64,000 nt of DNA from Chelonoidis abingdonii. Its lineage: Eukaryota > Chordata > Testudines > Testudinidae. How positions within the stretch are numbered: the stretch's first letter is position 1; each line of letters opens with the position of its first letter. This document shows positions 56,408-64,000 of this stretch, in pieces. The notes under the pieces were generated by a model, which saw nothing but the letters and a program-made list of their open reading frames with translations, was not told the DNA's origin and did no database searches. Where the stretch lies: NCBI RefSeq assembly GCF_003597395.2, contig NC_133790.1:20798869-20862868 (forward strand), given 5' to 3'. Position numbers and translations under genes: made by a program.

Positions 56408-58480
56408 ATGCCTGGTTTGCCAGGGTTCAAACCGTGCTCAGCCTGTAAAAAGCTGATGCCCACCAGCGATCCCCACGACGCCTGCTTGAAGTGCCTGGAG
56501 GAATCGCACATATCCGAGAAGTGCCGCATTTGCAAGGCCTTCAGACCGAGGACCAAGAAGGAGCGAGACCAGCGCCTCAAGACGCTCCTGATGGAAACGG
56601 CACTTAACCCTGCGTCCTCGGCACCGAGTGCCGCTTCGGCTCCGGCACCGGATCTCTCCGGCGCCGCGAAAACGCCACGGCACCGCCTTTCTCCGGCACC
56701 GGCTCATGGGAAGAGGCCCTCGACGTCCTCTACCCCGGCTAAACAGCCCCGAAAGGAGCACCCGGCACCGACGCCGGCCGTGTTGGCCGTGCCAGGGACT
56801 TCGTCGACTCCGGGCCTGGCGGGTCCGTCGAGTCCGATCCCTCCCAGCTCCCCGCCAAGATCTGGGGTAGAGCTGATGGTCCCGTCCACGCCCGAGACCT
56901 TCTCGTCGGCCAGGGACCTCATCGCCTTAATGGAACCTGTGCTGCCCCAACCCCCGGCACCGCCGGTGCGGGTTCTACAATCAAAGGGCAAGCCTACACC
57001 GATGCGAGCACCGTCCCTGGACTCTCCGGCTCGGCACCGGTCAAGATCCCGGCACCGATCTCGATCCCGAGGGAGGTCTCGCTCACGGCGCCGCTCGCAG
57101 TCCCGGCACCGCTCTCCACGACGGCACCGGTCGTACTCACGGCGCAGGTCATCTTCGCGCTGGTCCCAATACTCCCGGCACCGTTCTGGCTCCAGCCACC
57201 GTTACAGGGACTCGAGGAGTCGTTCCCGCCATCGACGGTCCAGATCCCGGTCGACCTCCTGGCACCGAGCTGGTGGCAGGTCCCGATCTCGATCGCGGCG
57301 CCGGTATGGCTCACGGCACCGATCTCCGGCACCGAGGAGGTCTTCGCCGTCTGCAACGTGGGACCCATATCACTCCCGCTCGGCTCCACCATGGCCCTCT
57401 CGCCAAGGCTCTGTCTCTTCGCAGGCGGACAGTGCATACCTAGAAGCTGAAGGACCCGCCGCCCTCTTTTCCGAGAGTCAGCAGGAGCATGGTCCGCAGC
57501 ATTGGGGCTTCTGGACCCCCTGGGCGTATCATCAAGCCCAGAGCCCTCAGCAAATTCTCCCACGATTGTTTGTCTCAGAGCACAGGGCTCCGGAGGCTAC
57601 TTCTTCACGCCCTCCTCCATCCCCTGCGGAAGAGCGGTCGTCCCATCCTCCGGATGCTGAGCTCCCGCAGGAGTCAGAAGCAGTGCTCCAGTCAGAGCCG
57701 CCACCAGACCCGCTCCTGCCAGGTCTCTCCTCGTCGTCCTCCCCAGATGAGGTGGTGGCGGGGACGACATCCACCAGTCCCCCCCCGCTGGACCTCAGGG
57801 CACACCAGGATCTCCTCAGGCGTGTGGCACAAAATATGAACATCCAGGCTGAGGAGGTCTCAGAGATCGAGGACCCAGTCGTGAGCATACTCTCAGCGGA
57901 TGCGCCCACTCATGTCGCCCTGCCCTTCATAAGGACCATCCAAGCCAATGCCACCACCATCTGGCAGTCACTGGCTTCCGTTCCCCCCGCTGCTCGGGGT
58001 GTGGAGCGTAAATACATGGTCCCTTCGAAGGGCTATGAGTACTTATATGTCCACCTGCCCCCGTGTTCCCTCGTCGTGCAATCTGTGAATGAGAGGGAAC
58101 GCCATGGCCAACAAGCTCCGGCCCCCAAGTCTAAGGAGGCGAGACGTATGGACCTGCTGGGTCGCAAGGTCTATTCCGCAGGAGCACTGCAGGTGCGGGT
58201 CTCCAACCAGCAAGCTCTGCTCAGCCGCTACTCGTACAACACCTGGGTGGCGGCTGATAAATTTAAGGAACTCCTCCCACAAGACGCTCGTCAGGAGTTC
58301 GCCGCTCTCCTTGACGAGGGGGAAAAAGGTCGCATGCACTTCCCTACAGGCGGCTTTGAACGCAGCAGACTCGACCGCCAGAACTCTGGCCTCTGGAGTC
58401 ACTATGCGTCGCATCTCGTGGCTTCAGGTCTCTGGCCTTCCTCCGGAACTCCAATATACCATCCAGGACCTTCTGTTTGA
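56408..58480 (+). CDS. DIRS gag-like ORF (690 codons)
   Basis: This is the structural protein ORF of the DIRS element. The N-terminus has spaced Cys pairs (CSACKK, CLKCLEE, CRICKAF at about residues 16-43), a possible zinc-binding region. Residues about 70-200 are Pro/Ala/Ser-rich. Residues about 205-330 form a strong RS domain (SRSRHRSRSRGRSRSRRRSQ) like that of SR splicing factors. A conserved helical region follows (HQDLLRRVAQNMNIQAEEVS to about residue 640). A frameshift near 58320, in an A-rich run, leads to a premature stop. The proper C-terminus continues in another frame to 58754 (ELQYTIQDLLFEG, then a Gln/Arg-rich end). The ATG is the first in frame after the ITR. It is not a host gene. 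Confidence 0.85.
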   Translation: MPGLPGFKPCSACKKLMPTSDPHDACLKCLEESHISEKCRICKAFRPRTKKERDQRLKTLLMETALNPASSAPSAASAPAPDLSGAAKTPRHRLSPAPAHGKRPSTSSTPAKQPRKEHPAPTPAVLAVPGTSSTPGLAGPSSPIPPSSPPRSGVELMVPSTPETFSSARDLIALMEPVLPQPPAPPVRVLQSKGKPTPMRAPSLDSPARHRSRSRHRSRSRGRSRSRRRSQSRHRSPRRHRSYSRRRSSSRWSQYSRHRSGSSHRYRDSRSRSRHRRSRSRSTSWHRAGGRSRSRSRRRYGSRHRSPAPRRSSPSATWDPYHSRSAPPWPSRQGSVSSQADSAYLEAEGPAALFSESQQEHGPQHWGFWTPWAYHQAQSPQQILPRLFVSEHRAPEATSSRPPPSPAEERSSHPPDAELPQESEAVLQSEPPPDPLLPGLSSSSSPDEVVAGTTSTSPPPLDLRAHQDLLRRVAQNMNIQAEEVSEIEDPVVSILSADAPTHVALPFIRTIQANATTIWQSLASVPPAARGVERKYMVPSKGYEYLYVHLPPCSLVVQSVNERERHGQQAPAPKSKEARRMDLLGRKVYSAGALQVRVSNQQALLSRYSYNTWVAADKFKELLPQDARQEFAALLDEGEKGRMHFPTGGFERSRLDRQNSGLWSHYASHLVASGLWPSSGTPIYHPGPSV

Positions 58481-58754
58481 GGGCCAGGGCCTGTTTTTGG
58501 ACAAGACTGACCCTCGGCTGCAAAGCCTCAAAGATAATAGGGTCATTATGCGTGCCCTAGGGATGCATATGCCGGTAACCCAGCATAGACCATTCAGGCC
58601 TCAGCAGCAGCACAGGCCTTACCCCCAACCCAGGCAAAGGCAGGACTTTGCCAGATGGCGAAATAGAAACGGCAGGTGCAGACAATCGGGTAACCAGGGG
58701 GGTCAAAGCCAAGGTCCCTCCAAGCCTTCCTCCGGGCCGAAGCCCTCATTTTGA
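58481..58754 (+). pseudogene. DIRS gag C-terminus in shifted frame
   Basis: The open frame from 58089 to 58754 contains LQVSGLPPELQYTIQDLLFE, DKTDPRLQSLKDNRVIMRAL and a basic Gln/Arg/Pro-rich end that stops at TGA (58752-58754). This is the natural continuation of the gag ORF, separated by the frameshift near 58320. Confidence 0.75.
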
Positions 58755-58799
58755 AGATGCGCCCGAGGGCGCTGTACCTGTTCCTTCCACGGATCCATC

Positions 58800-59570
58800 T
58801 CCTCCCTTCTCCAACCGTCTTTCGTTCTTCCTCCCGGCGTGGTCCCAGCTTACTTCAGACCACTGGGTCCTCCGCACGCTGCGGCTTGGATACCACCTGC
58901 AGTTTGCTTCGTACTCCTCCGCGCCCCTCCCTCGTCTTTAGGGACCCCTCTCACGAGCAGATCCTCCTCCAGGAGGTGACAACGCTCCTCGACAAAGGGG
59001 CCATAGAGGAGTTCCAGAGAACGAGAAGGGCAGGGGGTTTACTCCGTTACTTTCTGATCCCAAGGCCAAGGGAGGTCTCAGACCCATCCTCGACCTACGG
59101 AGCTCAACAAATACCTTCAAGTTGAAGTTCCGCATGGTTTCTTGGGGACATTATTCCATCCTGATCCCGGAGACTGGTACGACCGCTCGACATGCAGGAC
59201 GCTATTTCCATAAGCATCTTCCGCGCCATCGGAGGTTTTCGTCTTGTGCGCCGCACTATCAATCACGGTCCTCTCCGTTCGGTCTCAACGGCGAGAGTGT
59301 TTACCAAATGCATGGCGTAGTCGTCGCCTTTCTTCGTGCAGTCGTGTGCAGTGTTCCCACACTCGAGACTGGCTTATCCGGGGACTTCAGAGGACCGAGT
59401 CCTCGCGCATCGAATGGTCAGCCGTCTTTCTGAGTCTAGGCCTGATGCTCAACGCAGAGAAGTCCACTCTATCCTACTCAGAGGATAGAGTTTATCGGCG
59501 CGTTCTAGACTCCACCATAGCCAGGGCCGTTCTTCCTTGTCACAGTTTCAGGCTTTGACAGCATCATCAC
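58800..59570 (+). pseudogene. DIRS reverse transcriptase, frameshifted
   Basis: RT phrases lie in different frames: FLPAWSQLTSDHWVLRTLRL, HEQILLQEVTTLLDKGAIEE, LIPRPREVSDPSS, KFRMVSW and DWLIRGLQRTESSRIEWSAV. Where a YxDD active site is expected (about 59356-59370) the frame reads HTRD, so the catalytic pair is lost. Several indels break the ORF. Confidence 0.75.
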
Positions 59571-59779
59571 AGGCTGCAGGCAGCACCCTTAACTCCATAG
59601 CACTTGCCTGACATTTTGGGCCACATGGCGGCCTGCACATTTCGTTACGGTGCACGCTCGACTCCGTCCGGCCCTACAGTCCTGGCTCATCCCTCAGCGC
59701 TGTCCGGCCAGGCGTCCTTTAGATAGATTAACGATTCCCAGGACGTCTCCTCTCTCTCCAGTGGTGGTGGATCAGTCCG

Positions 59780-60130
59780 TCGTGTGTGCAGGGCTTCCGT
59801 TCCATCCGCCCCAGCCCTCGCTGTCCCGACGACGGACGCGTCGGACTGGGATGGGGAGCTCACCTAGGTACCGCGGACCCAGGGTCGCTGGTCTTCCCCG
59901 AACTCGCCCTCCATATCAACGTCGAGAATTGAGGGCGTCCGCCTTGCTTGTCAAGCGTTCCATCGGCAGATCCAGGGCTCTGTTTGGTTTTTATCGACAA
60001 CACAACGGCGGTATACTATGTGAACAAGCAGGCGGAACGAGATCTCTCTTCTTTGCGGAGGGCCATGATTGTGGGACTTTTGATAGCCATCGGTTTAGTC
60101 ACTTCCTTCTTTCCAGGGCTCGGAATACCC
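59780..60130 (+). pseudogene. DIRS RNase H region, decayed
   Basis: One open frame reads CLVFIDNTTAVYYVNKQ (about 59978-60030), the phrase around a catalytic Asp in retroelement RNase H domains of the DIRS/Ty3 type. The flanking sequence needs several frame changes. Confidence 0.65.
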
Positions 60131-60649
60131 TGGCGGATCGTCTACAGCCGGTCCTTTTGCTCCAGAGTGGTCCCTTCGCCCGGATGTCGCCTTTGCGCTC
60201 TTCCGAAGGTGGGGGCATCCCCACATGGGCCTTTTTGCATCCGCAGGAACAGGAAGTACCGATGTTTTGCTTTTCAAGGTCGCGAGCCGGGCTCAGTGGC
60301 AGATGCCTTTCTGATTCCGTGGGTGACGCACCTCTTTTATGCGTTCTCCGTTCCCGTTGATCCAAGGTCCTTCTGAAGGTGCGCAGGGACAGGGCCGCTT
60401 GATTCTGATCGCTCCGGCATGGCCCTGGCAGCATTGTTCTCTCTGCTGCTGGACCTGTCGTGCGGACCCTGTACCTGCCCTTTACCTGGATCTGATCACG
60501 CAGACCACGGCGCTTTGTCACCCGGACCTCCAGTCGCTGCACCTTCAGCGTGGCTCCTGCATGGCTGACTAGGTCCGAGTTGCATTGGTCTTCCCAGTGA
60601 GGCAGGTACTTCTGGAAGTAGGAAGCCGTCTACGAGGGTGACATACGTA

Positions 60650-61510
60650 GCCAAATGGAAACGTTTTACGTGCTGGTGCCGGAGAGGCGCTTCCGCACCA
60701 ATGTTTCCATCCCAATCGTCCTCGATTACCTTTGGTCGCTAAGCAGCAAGGCCTGGCGGTATCCTCTCTGGGTTCACTTAGCGGCTATCCTCCCTTCCAC
60801 GGGAGCGACGGCCTCTGTCTTCTCACACCGATGGTGGTAGTTCTTAAAGGCTGGAGACGTCTTTACCCCAGTGCCGACCAGCCCTCTGGGATTCAACCTG
60901 GTATTGTCCCATCTTATGTCCCCCCTTTGAGCCGCTGGCTACGTGTTCCCTCCTCTACTTGTCCTGGAAGACAGCATTCCTGGTGGCCATCACTTCTGCT
61001 AGGCGCGTGTCAGAGCTGCGCGCTCGTGGTGGAGCCGTATACGGTGTTCCATCGGGACAAAGTACACTGAGGCGCACCTGCTTTCTCCAAGTTGTCTCGG
61101 CTTTCATGTACCCAGGACAGTATTCTTTCCGAAACCTCATTCGTCTCACAGGGAGCAGATTCACTCCTTAGACTGCGTAGGGCGCTTGCTTTTTATATAG
61201 AATGGACCAAACGTTCCGTAATCCACCACAACTTTTTGTCGCCGTAGCTGAGCGAGTTAGGGGTTGCCAGTCTCCTCACAGAGGATTCTCGTGGGTGATG
61301 TCTGTTACAGGCGTGTTACGACCTGGCCGTCTCCTTCGGGCCATGTAACTGCGCACTCTACTAGAGCCAGGCATCATGACGGCGTTCCTTGCGCGAGTAC
61401 CATCAGGAATCTGCAGGCAGCGACTGGTCTCTGTGCACACCTTTGCTACCCATTGCCCTGGTCCAGCAGTCCAGGGATGCCGGCTTTCGGTTCTGCGTGT
61501 TGCGCACTGT
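60650..61510 (+). pseudogene. DIRS tyrosine recombinase, decayed
   Basis: The N-terminal core-binding part reads VAKWKRFTCWC (about 60648). The catalytic first Arg box reads AFLVAITSARRVSELRA (about 60973-61026). An HSTR motif (HxxR box) is at about 61351. The place where the nucleophilic Tyr is expected may read THC (TGC at 61454-61456), so the nucleophile may be lost. Frames shift several times. Confidence 0.7.
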
Positions 61511-61552
61511 GACCTCTCCGACCCCACCGCCTAGGTAAGGCTTGGGAACTAC

Positions 61553-61651
61553 TGGATGGATATGAGAATCACTCAAGAAGAAAAGAAGTTACTCACCTTT
61601 GTAACTGTTGTTCTTCGAGATGTGTTGCTCATATCCATTCCGACCCGCCTT
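61553..61651 (+). repeat. DIRS internal complementary region (ICR)
   Basis: The first part (61553-61581, GGATATGAGAATCACTCAAG) is complementary to the start of the left ITR (56030-56058). The second part (61588-61651, with CACCTTTGTAACTGTTGTTC) is complementary to the end of the right ITR (61814-61868). This split pairing with both element ends is diagnostic of DIRS replication through a circle. Confidence 0.9.
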
Positions 61652-61868
61652 CTTCTGTCGGAGTAGCCGGCAAGAAGGAACTGAGGAGCGGGCGGGCCGG
61701 CAGGGGTTATTTACTCCGCATGGGGGCACTCTAGGGGGCGACCTGCCGGCCCGCTGGAGTTGCTAGGGTAAAAGTCTTCCGACGAACGTGCACGCGCGGC
61801 GCATACACCTACTGGAATGTATATGAGCAACACATCTCGAAGAACAACAGTTACAAAGGTGAGTAACC
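61652..61868 (+). repeat. DIRS right inverted terminal repeat
   Basis: The inverted copy of the left ITR, with GGGCGGGCCGGCAGGGG and GTCTTCCGACGAACGTGCAC. It ends CGAAGAACAACAGTTACAAA and GGTGAGTAAC, an extension absent from the left ITR but complementary to the ICR. Confidence 0.9.
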
Positions 61869-62109
61869 GTGTTTTATCTGCAGTTAACTTAGAGGCTGCA
61901 GCCTTTCTTTACTAAAGCTGATCTCACTATGATCACCCATCTCTTTTGTCCTCTCTCATCTGGACAACTTCCATTTACTACTTTGGCATACCTTGGAAGG
62001 CAGAATGTGAGATATCCTATCTGCTTATGTGTGAATCAGCAGGAGCATATTAACGTGCAGTGAAATATATCAGTCTCCATCTGCTTCTGAATGAAGTTCA
62101 ACGTGTTTT
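61869..62109. other. Unassigned stretch between DIRS and LINE
   Basis: About 240 bp of moderately AT-rich sequence. Weak hints of a LINE 3' region (LDNFHLLLWHTLEGR in one frame) are not enough to call. Nothing else is visible. Confidence 0.3.
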
Positions 62110-64000
62110 AATCTATAAAGGTTCAGTACAATGATTTTCTAGTCGTGGGTCCAGCATTTAAAGTCCTCCAGATGAATGTTGAAGGACTGTCTGCTGCCAA
62201 GCAGGAACTTATTGGTGTTCTGGCAAAGGATGTTCTAGCTGACATTTGTGTACAAGAAAATCTCATCATGCTGAATGATGCACACTGGTTTAAGATTACT
62301 GGTTTCAATGTTGTCACAGTCTTCATGCAAAACATGGTCGAGTCACGTACACCCATAGTGATATATCAGATGTTGTCCATGTTGAATAATCACCTTTTCG
62401 TGACACAAAGTCAGTGGGTTTCAAATCACAAATGTATAAGCCACTGCATGAAACATGGACTTCACATGTTCTCCCAAGGCTTAAGCATGCGGATGTGTAT
62501 GTTGGCGACTTTAACAGTCATCTCAGCAAGTGGGGTTATGCAACTGCAGACCCAAACGGTGAACAATTGTTGGAGTGGGCAACAAATAATGCTCTCGCAC
62601 CAGTCCATGATCCTAAGCAGTATGGTATCTTCCATTCAACATGCTGGAATAGGGAATACTGCCCAGACCTTGCTGGGTCACATCATTTGCCAGTCACCCA
62701 TTAGCCACTGGCATGTACTGTACTTAATGATTTTCCAGATAGCCAACGCTGTCCTCCATTGATTCAGATGGGAATGCGTCTTCCATCTGCCAACTATAAG
62801 GAGTGTACCAAAGCTTATATGGAACTTCCGGAAGGCACACTGGGGCTCCTTTACAGAGTACTTAGAATGAAGCGTCATAACCATCTCCAAGGAAGATGCA
62901 AACCATTGTTTCTGTTGTGTACTTTTTAAAGCTGCAAGTGCAACAATTCCACATGGCTTCCAACCAGCATACATTCCATGTTTGAATGAGGATTGTGCAG
63001 ACTTGCTGATGCAGTTTGAGCAGTCAGGTGATCCGGAGATTGCAGACCATTTTACAGAATCACTGGATGCCATTCACTGGACTCAAAGAGAGGAAGCGAC
63101 AGCGGTGCTTGACTTTACATGGTCAAGTTGGAAGAGCTCTGGAGTTTAATTCGTTGACAAGGTGCGGCTCAAATGCCCATGTACACAAAGCAGGCCCGCA
63201 GTTACTCCAAACCAGATCACCAGTCTTCTGTTGAAAGTTGCCAAAGCTCCTGTTGACAGAGTTGTCAAATGCCAGGTACATGATGAAAGGCAACATTTCC
63301 TAAGAAGTAATCCTGCTGATAGTAGGATGGAGCCATTCACTAGTCTGGAATTAAATGAAGTGCTAAATGATTTAAAAACTGGTTCAGCTCCTGCATATGA
63401 TAGATTGCACCTGAATTCATGAAAACTTCTGGGTCCTCACACTCAGGAATGGTTTGTTCAGGTTTCCAACAGACTTCTGCGGGAATTAAGGCTGCCTAGA
63501 ATCTGGCGCCAAGTGAACATCATTGCCTTGCTGTAACCTGGGAAAGATCCACACTTGCCTTCAAACTATGGACCAATTTCACTTCTGAGCATCTGTTTTA
63601 AGGTGCTTGAGTGTCTGATTTCACAAAGAAGGCATATGTGGAAGGCATGCTGGGACTAGAGCAAGCTGTTTTTGCTGTGGTAATGGTACATGTGATCAAG
63701 TGCTGGCACTTACAACATTAATCGAAAATGGCTTCCAACATCAGCTGAAGACTTCATTTTTTCTTGAACTGACTGCGGCATACAATATGGTTTGCACATT
63801 GGCCTTTTGGTGAAATTGCCCAGAACTAAGCCAAGTTGGTTTGTATGTGCAAAGGCTCTGTTTTTGAGAAATCACCATTTCCATGTGCATACTGGTAACA
63901 GAATAAGTACTTGGAGGCACCAGAAGAATGGCCTCCCGCAAGGAACAGTATTATCTCCAACATTATTCAACTTATATTTGAATGACCTACCATATACCAA
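62110..64000 (+). mobile_element. Non-LTR retrotransposon with APE endonuclease, decayed, runs off the edge
   Basis: The endonuclease region reads FKVLQMNVEGLSAAKQELIG (about 62157), ADICVQEN and VGDFNSHLSKWGY (about 62501). RT phrases are FTSLELNEVLNDLKTGSAPA (about 63336), then ISLLSICFKVLEC and GLPQGTVLSPTLFNLYLNDL (about 63931-63990). The YxDD box would lie beyond the edge. The PQGTVLSP phrase and the overall spacing suggest the Jockey/I/Ingi group rather than CR1 or RTE, but the clade is not certain. Stops and frameshifts are frequent. Confidence 0.75.

Larger units (their letters stand above)
56030..61868 (+). mobile_element. DIRS-type retrotransposon, nearly full length
   Basis: DIRS elements use a tyrosine recombinase in place of an integrase and carry inverted terminal repeats plus an internal complementary region (ICR). 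All parts are present: the left ITR (56030-56215), the gag ORF (56408-58754), RT (58800-59570), RNase H (59780-60130) and recombinase (60650-61510) regions, the ICR (61553-61651) and the right ITR (61652-61868). No target-site duplication is visible, as expected for DIRS. Frameshifts and stops in the enzymatic region show it is inactive. It lies antisense to CCDC74. G+C content and CpG density are well above those of the flanks. Confidence 0.9.
55602..64000 (-). other. CCDC74 intron continuing beyond the window
   Basis: No further CCDC74 exon is seen. After about 430 bp of unassigned sequence it is occupied by a DIRS element (56030-61868), a 240-bp unassigned stretch (61869-62109) and a LINE (62110-64000). 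Confidence 0.6.

Noticed and set aside
56408..58480. A 690-codon ORF with an RS domain, considered as a host SR-type splicing factor.
   Set aside because: It lacks an RNA-recognition motif, sits between inverted terminal repeats, and is followed by RT, RNase H and recombinase remains. It is a DIRS gag.
55610..64000. A search for the N-terminal coiled-coil exons of CCDC74 on the minus strand.
   Set aside because: No segment outside the transposons resembles the conserved N-terminal coiled coil, so the 5' exons are presumed to lie beyond the right edge.

Overview
The window is vertebrate nuclear DNA from a reptile, most likely a cryptodiran turtle. The evidence is long introns with GT-AG splice sites, a CpG-island promoter, CR1 LINEs, MIR-type SINEs, a tRNA-headed SINE with a CR1-like tail (the tortoise pol III/Cry SINE type) and a DIRS retroelement. 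It holds two convergent protein-coding genes in a sea of old transposons.

Positions 1-2790 are upstream DNA with decayed LINE and MITE pieces. A CpG island at about 2790-3720 holds ZNF143-like and ETS-like sites and the first coding exon of MED15. MED15, the Mediator tail subunit with an N-terminal KIX domain, then runs on the plus strand to its stop at 47084-47086. I could place all 18 coding exons. Their phases join without a break and give 836 codons plus stop, against about 788 in human. The extra length is explained by a perfect 150-bp in-frame tandem duplication in the polyglutamine exon 6.

Positions 47087 to about 48540 are the MED15 3' UTR. It ends at the palindrome AATAAATTTATT, which reads as a poly(A) signal on both strands. 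Facing MED15 on the minus strand is a CCDC74 orthologue. Six C-terminal coding exons lie between 55601 and 49889, and the N-terminal exons lie beyond the right edge. The palindrome may end both transcripts.

MED15 introns carry an RTE-like LINE (intron 1), TIR elements on both sides of the polyQ exon (introns 5 and 6), a hAT transposon split by a CR1 LINE and a TA-flanked MITE (intron 9), and a second hAT-like element with another copy of that MITE (intron 13). The CCDC74 intron at the right holds an almost complete DIRS retrotransposon (56030-61868). It has inverted terminal repeats, the diagnostic internal complementary region, a 690-codon SR-rich gag ORF, and frameshifted remains of reverse transcriptase, RNase H and tyrosine recombinase. 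From 62110 to the right edge lies a decayed endonuclease-type LINE.

No prokaryotic system, CRISPR array, rRNA or functional tRNA was seen. The most unusual signals are the exon-6 duplication, the AG|GTAAG juxtaposition at MED15 exon 8, the shared palindromic poly(A) signal, and a heptamer, GGCACCG, repeated 14 times in two reading frames of the DIRS gag.
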